Origin: Caprimulgus europaeus
Taxonomy: Eukaryota; Chordata; Aves; Caprimulgiformes; Caprimulgidae
Length of the DNA stretch: 64,000 bases
NCBI GenBank assembly: GCA_907165065.1
Contig: OU015541.1
Location: 7,512,501 to 7,576,500, forward strand
Reading direction: 5' to 3'
Part shown: positions 49,691 through 62,229 of the stretch, piece by piece
Position numbering within the stretch: position 1 is the first letter of the stretch
Layout: the number at the start of each line of letters is the position of its first letter
The notes under the pieces: generated by a model
Seen by the model: the letters and a program-made list of their open reading frames with translations, nothing else
Told to the model about the DNA's origin: nothing
Databases searched by the model: none
Made by a program: the position numbers and the translations under genes

Positions 49691-52600
49691 CTTGGAATCA
49701 CAGGCAGCAGTGGAAGTTTGCATGTTTTTAAACAGGTTATAAACAGCTTTTCTGCAAAGGCTGAGAACATGGGGGAAGGTTCAAAAGACAATGTCTTTCA
49801 GAACCAGATCTCTTACAAAATTTCATGCCTATGCTGAGGTCGACCAGCAAGTTGAAGTGGGTGAAAATGAATGAGATCAATGTAGAAACAATAGTTACTG
49901 TTCAGTAGCTTGTCCTGCATTGTGGATGACAGTCTAAATCTATTTTATTTATATTTTAGATTTGTCTTCTACCTTTCCTCCTTGTTTTTTAAAAAGCAAC
50001 CAAAACCAAAATACTCCAATCTCACAGGCGTCCTGAGATGATGCTCAGGGTTAACAGACCAGGACAGGATACTCACCTACCTATATGAAGTGCAAGACCA
50101 AAGACAGGTGAATATCTCTCCTTATACATCCTCTTCCAGATTCATCCTCTTTTTCTCTTAAAATTGGCATACTGAAAACAAACATTTTTAAAAACCCCTC
50201 CATTCACTATGAGTTCATAACTGCAGTGATCTGTGTTGTGATTTATCTTTAGTATTTGCCAAATCATTCTTGGTAGGCTTGCCTCCTCTGGGTATGAGTA
50301 ATGAGGAGGCATCTACAATTCATCTAAGAAAGCAAGTGTGGATTGCTGTATTCAGATTTCAAAGGGAAAAATTCTACAGAAGTTGCCTTATTAATTTAAT
50401 GGTGAAAGCAAATATATGGATTGCATGATGGTTTTTTGTAGTGTTTTGAGCTTCAAATCAGGACGCATTCTGTCATGCACAAAAGCGTAGGCTTTTCTGT
50501 AATGATACTGACAACTCTATTTTCCCCTGACCTTACCAAAATATTGCATGCTTTAGAGCCATCAGGTGGGACCCATTTTGGACACTGTTTAAACCCTTAT
50601 ATTACAGTATTGTTTGTTGAAGCTTGGGTGGTTTTTTTCTGTAAATGAGGATCATGATGAAGAAATGCAGCTTATACCAATGGATTAACTAGAAAACTTC
50701 AGTAAAACTCAGGCTAACCTATCTGAAGATTTTTCTAAAGCTTAAAATGTCTGTACTGCAGAACTCAGGCTGCTGTGATCTGAATTTCCTCATGAATCCT
50801 GTGAAGGGTTTGTAACTTCAGAAAGAGTACATGCAATAATTTTTTTCAGTAGTTTTTGATAACTTGTAGATCTTGGATGTTTGCTCAGAGACCAAACTTC
50901 TGACTTTAAGTCAGAAAAGGCAAATCCAGAACAGAATTCTTTTAAGTTTAACAAAGCTCAGGTATTTTCTGTTACAGAGGAGAGATAAGGCAATTCTGTG
51001 GGCATCTCTCCATTGATACAGGCTGAAATCTGGGAAGGGTTGTTGTGTAAGACTTCAATTTATACTCACCTGAAGACAAAGATGAAGCAAGAGGGAATTC
51101 ATGTAGCAATAAGTATATGGGTAATGAGAAATTTATAGGAACAAACCTGCAAATAACAAAAGACTGTATGGAGAGTAATGGAGGAGTAAAACTTCTTTTA
51201 CTAGACATATGCCCAGATAGGGGACTGGATTCACAAAGGAAAAATTCAATTACCTTTGTGCAGAAGGAAACTGAACCTCTCTAGCCATAAGCAGTGCAAG
51301 GTGAAAGTGCTGTGCACCCAAAGGGTCCACAAAAAAGAACAGGATAATGCAATGCAGCTATACTGGAAGCAAAGGTAGTGATGTGGCTCTAGGTCAGCAA
51401 GAGGAGTCCACAGCAGGTAGCAAGCAAAGTTAGTGGGTCACATTGCACTGAAGTAGTTTGTGTTCCCATTATACAGCTAAAGCCACTTCCTGGAAGCCTC
51501 TTGTTCTACAGAGAGCAAAGCAAAACTTAGAGATAGACTCATGCAGAGGATTGCTTTTCAACAGAGAACTCTCTCAAAATTTCCCACCAGGCGTCAGCAG
51601 CTCTTTAATCCATGCTGTCTATTTTGAGTTTTATTTAGATTAACAAATTCCACACCCTCGCATACAAAAGCAGAATAGAGTGAAAACACAAGCTGCCCTA
51701 ACAGAGCAATATCCAACAAACATTATGCTACTCAGAAATATTTTCTGTACAATCCTCCCCACAAAAGGGACTTGTTCAGCCAAAAGATGTCAGATAGCAT
51801 CTTGCTAAAAGCAATGGTGCCAGTGGAGCTTGCTTCCAAGTTCATGCAGCTGATTTTTTTCCCTCTGTTTGCTTTATGCTGAGAATATCAACCATTTATT
51901 TCTCTGAATCTCTAAACTTAAAGAAATGAGATAGATGGACTTTATGCAGGACTGTATCTTTTAAGGAAATGGATTCTTGTGAAAACAGAAGGTAGTATGG
52001 TGTGCAATAGAACCTGCTGCTCTCTATTTGACAGATATATTCTATTCCACAGGTTAGTTTATAAATATATGTTGCTGCACTTGCTCATTTTTATCCTGTT
52101 AGGCCTCAAGGAGATAGAGTAAAAATTTTTAAAATATACTGTGCAGCAGTGGTCAGTTTTCTTGAGATCTGGGCAATTTATGTACTGAAATTCCAATGAT
52201 TTTTTTGAGTGGCCCATGAGGGCCTTGAACTGTGAGAACATGCTTGAGCTGCTAAGACAAAGTCGCTTTATTTTTATAGTAGGTCTTTTTTGCAGAAGTT
52301 TTGTCTTGTGTGTGAGTCAGAAAGGATGTGATTTGGGTGGATTGATTTTATTTTTATATTGAAACTTGGAGATGAGGGGAAAGGAAAGACAGAAAGGAAG
52401 GGCTTTTGTGCTTTTTGACTACCTTTAGATTGATCAATTTTCCTTCTAGTACTAGGGCTAAACTTTCACTAATGAGGGGAAAGTAATTCCTCTAGTGAAC
52501 CACCTGTACAAGAAGTCCTGTACTATTTCTTTGATTTACAGATAAATATTTGTGTAAGAAGCTGCTGTGCAGCATTTCAAGTGGGGGGGATACAGAGATA

Positions 52601-53699
52601 CTTATACAGAAGCTATTGTAAAGCTAAGCATTTCAACCTGTTTATCAAAATACTCATTGTTGCCATCTGAAGACAGGTGAAATAATAAATACTGAGTAAA
52701 GAAACTTCAACTGGATCCAAACCATTTTATTAAAGGAAAGATTATTTTGGTTTTAGTGACAATCTTTCAGATCTTGCCAACTTGCTGAATAATTAAAGCA
52801 TATACCCATCTATCTGCTGACCATGGCAGGCTTCTGTAAAGTTGTCTATTGATCAAAAATGTCATTTTTGGATGGTATACTTTTGCCTTATTTCTTAGAT
52901 GCTCAAATAATGTTTAGTAGAAATTGTATGAAAAACAATTTTTTCCAAGGATATATTGTTTAAGAGGTAATTTTAAAGACCACTATCCTTTGAGAGCCAA
53001 AAATTCTCTTGTATTTGGAGAACTGAAATACTGCTAATTTAATTGGGGTAATAGTTGAGATGGTGGGGGAAAAGCAGTCAAACTAAGAAGAATCTTTCTA
53101 ACCTTAAACATGATTTTTGTAAGTGTCTACAGCATAACGATCCTGGCATAGCCAGAAGAATCTCTTCTCAAACTGCATGATCTGATTTAATGCATTAATT
53201 TTGAAGGGTAGGAGAAAATGCAGACATGACTGAAGTTAGTTTTGCAGTGAATCTAGGAGCATTCCCCCTCCCACCCTAAAAGAAAAAGACACCTGTGGTT
53301 TGTACTTCCAAGTTGCATGTGATTTCTTCCTCAAAAAGTACAATCCAGTCTTGCAAGGAAATGCCATCCCACAGAGGGCAACCAGTGTGTTGGGCAGAAA
53401 TGAACTGAGGCATGGATGATATGTGGATGTCAGACCAGTGAGTTCTCACTGAGTAAATGGAGGAATAATGCAGTAGTTAGAGCATATATTGCTGTTTCTT
53501 GGTTTCTGCTGCCATTTAGCCAAGTTGCAATGTATATATTTTAGGTAGGATATTAATCTAGTGTTAGATTGTTTCATGAATTTAGAAATAACTACTGTTC
53601 CCAAGATGATTATGCACCAATGTAGCTACACTTACCTCTTCATCTGGGACTTCTAGAGAAATGGACAGGCTCTATTCCTGAAAAAAAATCAGTTATTTA

Positions 53700-54374
53700 C
53701 ATTTGCTTATTGGAAGTGCTGAAACCCACTTCAGCATCTACATTCAAAGGTAGAAACTGGGTCTCTCCTGTGTGTGTTTTCATGCCAGGGTCTAAGTTTT
53801 TTGCTACGAGTTTCTAGTGAGCTTAATAGCAGATCCTCTGTCCCTTCTTCCTGTTTCCAGCTTCTATCAGTAGCATCTTGGATTAACCTGGTTCTGGTTT
53901 TAGCAAAGGTGGCTTTTTTCCCTAGTTTAAACCTCACTGCTTCAGGGAAATCTGTTACCAGAGCCCCCAGCTTTGATTTGTGTTTCAGTAGTGTTGTGTC
54001 AGTAGCCAGAGGGTATGGTACAGACTTCCATGAGCTTTTATTGGTGGTGTTGCTGGAGGATTGTTCTGAATTAGCTTAAATCTCATAAAAGTACAGTATG
54101 ATGTTACTTCCCACTTGTAAACAAAATGGTGACTAATTATTGCAGTAAGCAAAATTGGATGATTTGTTTGTTCTGGAGTTTCAGCGGAGCTCTGACTCCA
54201 CAAATGTCTGAATACTGTAAGTCACCTTTTTCCTCATTGTTTTAAGGCCAAATCCACCACAGGCAGATTGGAGAGGAGCATGCTTAGAGCAGTAATGAAT
54301 TTGACTGTATATGTCTGTCTTGTCCTTGAAAATAAAGCTATTTCATGCTGCCTCATTTAAAAAAAAAAAAAAAA
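53700..54374 (+). pseudogene. Candidate retrocopy 3' end: polyA signal plus poly(A) tract
   Basis: AATAAA at 54331-54336 is followed 22 nt later by 16 consecutive A at 54359-54374, the signature of a cleaved, polyadenylated RNA copied back into DNA. Upstream, a 101-codon open frame at 53774-54079 has no recognisable family. The copied part may therefore be only 3' UTR, or the frame may be chance. No target-site duplication was identified. Retrocopies with poly(A) tails are rare in birds because CR1 machinery does not recognise poly(A). Alternatively this is an unannotated transcript end next to a genomic A run. The left boundary is arbitrary. Confidence 0.35.
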
Positions 54375-54990
54375 TCTATGGGACAGTTACTGGGGGTAGC
54401 TAATGCCATGAAATGCAGATTCATAACGAGAGACAAGCAACTCCAAAGTTAATTAGTGCTTCAATCTAAAGATTTATTTTAGCTCATTATAGATACTCAA
54501 GCTGTTTGCGAGACACAAGGAACAGATTTGATTGGAATATAACATTACTTTCCTTGGCATTTTTGAAGCCATGAAGGATTTAGATTTTTTTAAATATCAA
54601 TGAGTATTTCTAGAAGGTTATGAAACATTTGCAATTCAAGAATTTTAATGTAACTTTTCATGAGATACATTTTCAAAATATTTTTATTTTAAAAAATAAA
54701 GATACTTCTGTAAAGGTGGGGGAAGACCCCCCTCTATCAAAAGAAGGACTTTTGGTTTTCCATTTTTATGCACTAGGATGTACAGCATGTCATGCATGAT
54801 GAGCAATAGTACAAAGCAAGTGTGCAAATTGTATTGGAACAGTAGCATTTCATATCCACAGTCTATCAATGTAAACAACTGCAGAAGACAGAGGGCAAAT
54901 GGAGAAAAAAGATCCAACAGAAAGGCTCCAGAGAGCAGAAGAAAGCTGATTAATCTTCTGCTATCTTACAACTTCATATTAGTAGTTTCT
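54375..54990. other. Intergenic DNA, nothing recognised
   Basis: AT-rich unique sequence; the short open frames have no family resemblance. Confidence 0.5.
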
Positions 54991-55310
54991 CTTATCACAC
55001 ATTTATAATCCATACCCCAAGTATTTCAATTGCAGCTAACTTGCACTTTTTAAATGCCAAATCCATGAAAACTACCTTGCTGATGGCCCTTTAAAATCAA
55101 CTTAAACCTGACATTGTAATTTACACCACTGTTTGTCACTATTTAATTTTCCCTGACGCTCCCATTAGTTATACCTGTTCACATCTGTTCTGAATTTATC
55201 CCTTTCAATTTAATTTATTATTACTTTCAATGCATAGAAATCCCAACTAGTAACAAATTGTCCAGGTAATAAGTCCCATCCTCTGGCCAAGAATTTGTTG
55301 ACATTTCCAT
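54990..55310. promoter_or_regulatory. Candidate conserved non-coding block
   Basis: A non-repetitive AT-rich block with homeodomain cores (TTAATTTTCCCTGACG at about 55143-55158, TTTAATTTATTATTAC near 55209-55224) and balanced composition without simple repeats. The texture is like deeply conserved vertebrate enhancers. Judgement only. Confidence 0.3.
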
Positions 55311-58300
55311 TATATATCCTGGGGTGCAGGTGTTAGGTAGGAAGGAAGCCGTTTAATACACTGACAACCAAAAGACTCAAAGTGCAAGGAAGGTTAAGGC
55401 CAGGATAAGAACTAGATAGGTTTCTGAAGAGACTGGATGATTTTCTTAAGGGAATGGTAATAATTAATACATTGCACTTGTACAAATTGAAAAGACCTTC
55501 AGGAAGAAAAAGATTTACAATGTTCTAGATAGCAAGTCAGTGTCTGCTCAGTAAGTTCATGTGAGGAGGCTGGGATGCAGCTGTTGAATCGATAGAGTTG
55601 GGAAACAATTCTGGAAGGCACGTTGCTGAGTGCAAGGAAGGAAAAGCAGTAGGAGAACAATTGAGATGTGCTCCAGGAAGAAAATTAATGTGGCTGGTTT
55701 CCCCTGAGACAACAGAAATCTGAACTGAAATTTTGGAAAAACGGGTGTGCAAAAAGCTGAAGGAACAAAAAATTTTGTGGCTGTTAAGCTTCTACTAATA
55801 GGGGAGAGGGGCACTGAATTGCTTTGGATTTTCCCTCATGATCATTCACAATCCTGTTTGTTTTATGAGATCTGCTATGCCCTGTAGGACAACCAGAATT
55901 TTGAGACTTGAATGTGTTAATTTTGAACAGCTGTATCCACTCCATTATAATTAATGTCTGTTCTTGCTTATGTTTTTAAGCTCTGTAAACTCACTTAAGT
56001 CTAGGGACTTGTCCCAGGGTTGTGTTGGGCAGAGAAATCTGAGCTCAGAACATGAAAGATGACCAGCTTGCTCAGGAGTTCCTGGATCAACAGGTTTGAC
56101 CTTAGTTTCTGGATCCAGAATGTGAAAATAAAACTTGAGGCTCATTTGAAGGAAGGGCCTCATTGCAGTGGCTTGCAGGTCTGCATGTTCTAAAAGGAAC
56201 AAGATGGAAGGTCTCGGTGCAGGATGGGCATAGTTGGGTGGGTGGAAGAATTTGGTGGTGATGTTTGATAGGTGGGTAGGACTTGAAGATGCAAAAGCAC
56301 TATTGGAAAACCACCTGGTGACTCTGCTTCAGCAGAGCACACTGGATTATTCATTCTGTGGGAAGGTGAAAGTCTTTGCTTTTGAAATTGTGCCTTAGTG
56401 AATAATCTGGAACGTTATGAAAACAGTGAATTCATCTGTTCATGAATAGTGTGGATATTTTTGCTTTTGTGCTATACCCATCCACAGCAATATTTTTTGT
56501 ATTAAATACTATGAATCCACTTCACCTGTCAGCACTATTCAAAACACAAAATGCTGCATGAATAGGAAGGATGTTCTGGGATCTCTCGGATGATTACTGT
56601 TGCTAGGAAAACCACTTCCTGATATCTTTGTGCTCAGTGTCTGTGTCTCTCTTTGTGTACAGCCTTTGGTGACAGGCAAATTCATATCAAGGCACAGGGA
56701 AGAAATAGGAAAAGTTTAGAAATGCTTAAAGAACGCTGCTTAAAGTTAAAAGGCAGATGTCATTGCAATAATAGTTAAGATTTCTTTCCTATGTGGGATT
56801 ATTGGTATTAAATTCGAGAGAATTGCAGTGCTGGTTATGCTGTGACTGTGAATCTGATGCAGACTTGGGCTGCATTAAAGCTGAAAATGGTTAGGACCTC
56901 CAAAATGCAGTTAATGTGTTTTGTATTGTAACAGCAAAGAGGCTTATACTGAAGGGTAACAAATGCTGACTTCTCATCCCTATTTGTCTGGTTGGGGATT
57001 TTACTTTTTTCAAGCAAATTTCTGACTGCACTAAATGTTTACAGTAGCCAGGGGACTTTATAAGTTTGTATTTTTTTGGTAGGCACTTGTGAGCACAGGA
57101 ATCACAGTATTTAATCTGTTGTGACATAATGTGTCAAATACTAACATCTATCAGATAATATGAGGAACTAATATTCTGAAAGTCATGGTGCAACCAGAAA
57201 CCCAGACTTAAATTATAGAAGGTGTTGAGACTCATATGCTGTATTCTTGGGATAATAATGCTTTGGCTTTTTGAGGCCCACCCTTTAAGTTGTGCTCTTA
57301 TATCATGGGTTCTAAATTAGGGGGCTGGTATTACACTCATTAAAAAGTAAAACTATAGCAGAAAAAGCTAGTGCCAATTAGGGAAAAAAAATCTGTTCTC
57401 CAAGATTCTGATATCACTTTTACTACTACTGTTGCTGCCTGACTGGATTCTCACGCTGATGAGGCGAGTGTGTGTACTGCTCCCTTCTGCTAGATTTTGG
57501 GATTTATTGAGGTCAAACTGAATTGTCTGAGTTAAAATATAATAAGGAGTTAGACTGTTTCTGAAAGAGTTTGGGAGAGCTATTGTTAATAACACCTACA
57601 ACTGGATGAAAAAAAAAAAGTGTTTAAACCCTCTACATTTTTATTCAAATCTTTCCTTTCATTGGCTTGATATTTGGTACCCCTATCCTGTCAGTTTTTT
57701 CTTAATGAAAACAAAAATCTCATAGAAATCCTCTTTGGAGGATTTCTATCTGAACAGAATAGCTAAGCTGTGTAGGTGCAGATGAGCAGAACTGTGGCTG
57801 AACCTTTGAAAACTTTCACCTGAGTAATGCCTATAGGTTGGCCATTGCTAATGATGTCTAGGTTCCCTTGTCAGGCCAGTCTTATCTTTCTTGGGCCCAG
57901 CTGTAGAGATTTTGAATTATCTGAAACATCTCTGATTTTTTGTCTTTAGAAGCCCCTCATGTACAAAGCTGGTGTGCTGAACAGAACAGCATCCATCACA
58001 CACTTTTGCCCAGATGTTACACTGATTCTTTTCTTTTAGTGGCAAATTTGCTGCTAAGCTGTGCTGAATTTGTCAGTTCTGCTAGCTGAATAAGAAAATG
58101 CAGCTGTACAGGGTAGATTTGGCTACTTGATGGATAGATGGTTTTTATCTCCTGCACTTGGCTGAAACCAGTCTGAATGTACCATCCCCTCCCAAACTGG
58201 ATGTGCAGTTGTGCTGCCTGCCCTAAGGAGAACAATGGCTCCCACTGGATGCTTTGTCCTATTTTTTCCACTCTCTCGCTGCAACATCCTTTTAATAAAC

Positions 58301-58625
58301 CAGCTCCCAGCCAAGTACAGTCTTTCCCCAACACATTCTAATTCTTTAAAATAGCAGAAAATTTATTCTGTTCTCCTGGGTCTTTAAGTTCATGTTTTAA
58401 AATTTGAAGGGAGTAAGCAGAGTATCCTCTACTGTGATACAGCCAAAAAAGGGGATATATGGTACTTTCTAAAAGGAACTAGCTTAACAATTTTAATTAT
58501 TATTGAGGGGAAAACACACCAAAAAACCTACCCTAGTAGTTATTAAAGGGAAAAGTTTGTGGGCAATAACTATGGATGAAACAAAGATTTTTCTGACTTT
58601 CCACATAAGCGTTTCACTTTCCTTC
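55311..58625. other. Intergenic DNA with one perfect short hairpin
   Basis: No exon, RNA gene or repeat family was recognised. The only structured item is the 12-bp perfect inverted repeat at 57722-57749. Confidence 0.5.
57722..57749. other. Perfect 12-bp inverted repeat with 4-nt loop
   Basis: ATAGAAATCCTC at 57722-57733 is followed by TTTG and the exact reverse complement at 57738-57749. It is too short for a microRNA precursor. It could be the relic of a palindromic duplication. Confidence 0.85.
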
Positions 58626-58630
58626 TCCTT

Positions 58631-58906
58631 TTATCATTATTTATATTTATTTGTTTTGCAGTCTATTGGACTCAGAGGATAAATTCCTTTATGTGCTTGG
58701 TGCTATAGAAGAAACATGTTAAAACATAACTCCTGATTTATTTGTAGTCTAGTGAAGACAAACAAGCAGAAAATGGCAGCGTTGGCATTACAGATGGGTA
58801 AACGAGGACGGGTGGCAATAAGCAACAAGCCTGGGGTTGTAGGAGGAGTCAGTGTCAGAGGCTGAAATTAGACCTTGGATTTTTATGCCCTAGCTCAATA
58901 AGTCTG
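58631..58906 (-). repeat. MIR-family SINE (long copy), reverse orientation
   Basis: On the plus strand the copy begins TTATCATTATTTATATTT and continues with TGTGCTTGGTGCTATA ('TGTGCTAGGCGCTGTA'). It then has TTGTAGTCTAGTGAAGACAAA ('ACAATCTAAATAGACAAA'), TTACAGATGGGTAAACGAGG ('TTACAGATGGGGAAACTGAGG') and GGAGTCAGTGTCAGAGGCTGAAATTAGACC ('GGAAGTCAGTGGCAGAGCTGGGAATTGAACC'). This order is the reverse complement of the amniote MIR consensus. About 275 bp, one of the better preserved old repeats in the window. Confidence 0.85.
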
Positions 58907-59019
58907 TGGGTTTTTTGTTTTTTCTAAGACTTCTTTGCCTTTCTTTTCCTGCCACTTTCTTTGTTCATCTTTTGTTGAATTTGTCCATTCTTCTTTGTCT
59001 TGAGGGTGCCAGAAAAGAA

Positions 59020-59340
59020 CTAAAACCCCATCAAATAATATAACTAGTTTCCCTGGGATGGCCTAATGAATATGTGATGAAATAATTTAAGTAGACATTT
59101 AGTCTCCTAGAATTTCACAGTCTGAATGACTAAATTCCTTCTCTTTTTTTCCCCTCCTGTGTGCAGGAGTCCAAAACTTTTAAATCATTATATGGTAAAT
59201 TTACCCCCACCCACCTATTGCTTTTGCTCCCACTTTTCCTTTTTTCTGCTAATGAGTCATGATATGTAATTACCTTCTGTCTTTTCTGCATTTAGTGAAC
59301 ATGCCAGTGCAGAATGATTTAAGAAAATAAAAAAGGCTTT
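59020..59340. promoter_or_regulatory. Candidate conserved block with AP-1 type site
   Basis: ATGAGTCAT at 59252-59260 contains a perfect AP-1 core within CTAATGAGTCATGATATGTAATTACC, which also has homeodomain cores. The left part (59030-59130) has several TAAT/ATTA cores. Non-repetitive, non-coding. A T-rich stretch splits the block near 59140. Confidence 0.35.
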
Positions 59341-59979
59341 TAAAAAAAGATGAGGAAACAAGCAAGCATCCAGGGCTGCTTTGGCTCCCACTCACCATTC
59401 TTGCTCTTGCCAAGTGTAATGAATATTGCTTTTTCTCTATGGCACTCTGAAGCAGGATTAAGTAAACTTATATCTATATTATTACATTTTAGTGAATGTT
59501 TGTGTATTCATGTGATTATTTTTTTTTTAGTGGGTCATCAAGCTTTACTGGACGCTTATGAAGGTGGTGAAATTCAACTGATCTGATCTCTCCTTGAAAC
59601 ACTTTGTCTTTAAAGCTGTTATTCAGCCTTACAGCATATGCTAGAATGAGCTGTGCAACATATAGTATGTGAAATAAGCAGAGGCTGTGGGAAGGGCTGA
59701 CTGTAGGTTGTGGTGTGCTTTTATCATGGCCCCGGCCCCCTCTACAAGTGCTGATTTCACTTTTGGAAAAGCTCTGCTGTCTTAGACCCTCTAAACCTCC
59801 ACCTGAATTGGGGAAGTGCACATCAAAGTCAAGGCACCTCAGAAGTGCCCTACTTGCCAGATCCCTCTGTTTTTAAAGTGCTTTTGTTGTGTGTAGCTGT
59901 GACAGCGTGTCCTGAAGAGAGAGATGTTAAGGGCTGCTTATTAAATAGTGGGAACCAGAAGTTCATTGTCACTTCAGGA

Positions 59980-60280
59980 ATTTGTTTTTAAGGATTGTTT
60001 CTTCTTACTGACGTGGGGAAGAATGTAAAAGCCAGCTCTCTCAGCCACTGAATAATAAATGATTGAATAGCAGAAATTCAATAGGGCTTTTTCTGTGAAT
60101 AAAATGGCAAAGAATATAACCATTTATTTGGGATAACTCATCCATTCATGGACAGCTTCTTTTGGTAAATAAATATCTTGCCACCTGCAACTCTATGCTC
60201 CTAAAGCTGCTGTGTAATTTCCAGTATTTTCTGATGGCTTCTGAAATGAGTTTTAAGATTGTTGTTTAAAGTAAACAAAA
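59980..60280. promoter_or_regulatory. Weak candidate regulatory block
   Basis: A non-repetitive AT-rich stretch with TTACTGACGTGGGG (CRE-like TGACG) near 60006-60019 and several AATAAAT/ATTGAAT cores. Judged by texture only. Confidence 0.2.
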
Positions 60281-62229
60281 AGAAAGAAAAGAAAAAGAAC
60301 TTACATCAAAGATATCAGCATTTCTCCTCTCTGCATGTTTCCCCTGAATATGGAGTTGGCAAACTCTCAAATCACTTTATCATGTTCGAACTTGGAAAAA
60401 CGTATGATATTACCAGCTGAGCTAATATTTAAAGAGCTCTTCACTTCAGAATTTTATTGTCTCTTTCTCAGTTCTTCTAAAGTCTTCTGAAGACAGGCGT
60501 GGTGGTGAGGCTGTGAATGGTTCAGGCAGCTGAAAACAGAGGCAAAAAGATGTTTGCACCTGAACCTGGATCAACTGGGTCTGCAACATCCTCTTCAGGA
60601 TTTTTTGGAGATAAATTTATTGCAGCAGTCTCAAAGACTGCTTAGTAGCCAAGTCTCAAGCAGAGTACCATGTACTCTGGCTTTCCCTGCCAGCTCTCCA
60701 GCTCTGCAGGATCTTCTGGTGTCTACAGGAATCTGGTTGTGCCTCTGGAGACTTGGTGGCTGTGCTCAGGCACCAGTAGTCACAACCATGCACTGGAGTT
60801 TGTAGTGTCTAGTTAGGATGAAAAACTTGATTATTTTTTTTTCCTCCAGTGTTTCCCCCACCCCAGTGGTTTATTTAGTGTATATCGTGGTGGCAACTTC
60901 ATCTGGTTGCAGATTTCTGACAGGCTCAGGGAAAAGTGGGAAGTGGCATTTTGATGTTAAGTGGATGTGCAGCAGGAAAGGGGTTATCAGCACATTAGAG
61001 ACATTTTGTTTTAGACTATTTACAGCTTACAGCTTTTATTATTGTCCTCTTATGCAAGTTGAATTGATAGTAGGAAGAAATGGTGGGAAAGAATAATTCT
61101 GAGGATCTTGAAAGTCCTTGGGGGCCTTAGATATTTTTGCCTTGCCTTGAAAATGCTCTAAGGCTTGCAATGTGTGGGTACCAAGTGTTGTTTTGTGGCT
61201 GTGTTGGACTCTTACCTGCTTTTACCCTATTTACACCAGACAATCAAATCAGGCTTTGGCAGGTGATCTCTAGAGGCATTTCTCCAAAATGCTTAAAAGG
61301 TTAATATATCCTCAAAATCAAGTGGGCCAGAGAGATAAGGAGGTTTTGGCTTTCCTTCATCTATGGTCCGACCCTGGGAAGTGCTAAGTATGATCTCCCT
61401 CAGCACTTCAAGTAATGAGTGCTTTGGCACGGTTGTAGGACCCTTATCAGATCCAAGCCATAGGGTTGGTATTTCTGGGCCTGAAGTCAATGTATGCTTA
61501 AGGGTTACCTTGGTTATCTATAGGTGAGGTTCTCCTTGCAACTATCCTGTACTTCAATTCCAACTTGAGAGTGAAACTGTGGCAATCTTAAGTGTATAAT
61601 TTCCTTCCTATTACATTATTTCTTCCAGTACAGGAGGTACCCAGTGTTTGTCACTTAGGAGTGTCATATCATCACATTGCATATTGCAGTGTAATGATGT
61701 GAAATGATTAAATGACAAAATGCCAGTTCACTGCCAAAAATCTTAAGTAGAATACTTTTATTTGCAGATGAGAAAGCTATTATTAATTTCTGTATGGGCT
61801 TTGCCAGACAAAATAACATAAGCAGCCTGAAAAGGGAGGTGGTTTTAATCCTTTTTCTAATTTGAATGTAAGTAGTAGGAGTGATGTCCACCTCTAGTCC
61901 TTCACTTTAGAACACATGTCCAGTGCCTCTGGTATATTGCCATACATTGACCTATCCTACTGTCAAATAATGATAGCAGATATCAAAGGAAGCAGCTGGC
62001 ATTTTTTAAGGGAAATACTCAGCTTCAAAGAATGCTGTGTTAAGCAGTGTGAGCTGTTTTGTTCAATGTTGTTTCTTAGTATTAGTATTCAAAAATGTTT
62101 CTTGCTAGATTAAAGATAATCTAAGTATGGCACCAAAATTAAATGAGCATGCCTCTGTTTCTGAAAAAAAAGATGATGGGACCAAAGACAGCATGGATAA
62201 GTGGAGCAGGTGTCTAGAATTTGAAATTA
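60281..62229. other. Intergenic DNA, nothing recognised
   Basis: Short open frames only, without family resemblance. No repeat family was recognised. Confidence 0.5.

Larger units (their letters stand above)
43461..54330. other. Intergenic DNA, sparse features
   Basis: No exon or RNA gene was recognised. It holds a G/T-rich tract (43880-43985), a T/G and C-rich tract (48505-48570), an old amniote repeat copy (49560-49690), an isolated TGATTGACA TALE site (49344-49352) and a 10-bp palindrome TGACATGTCA (45360-45369) within a group of TGTCA/TGACA half-sites. Confidence 0.5.
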
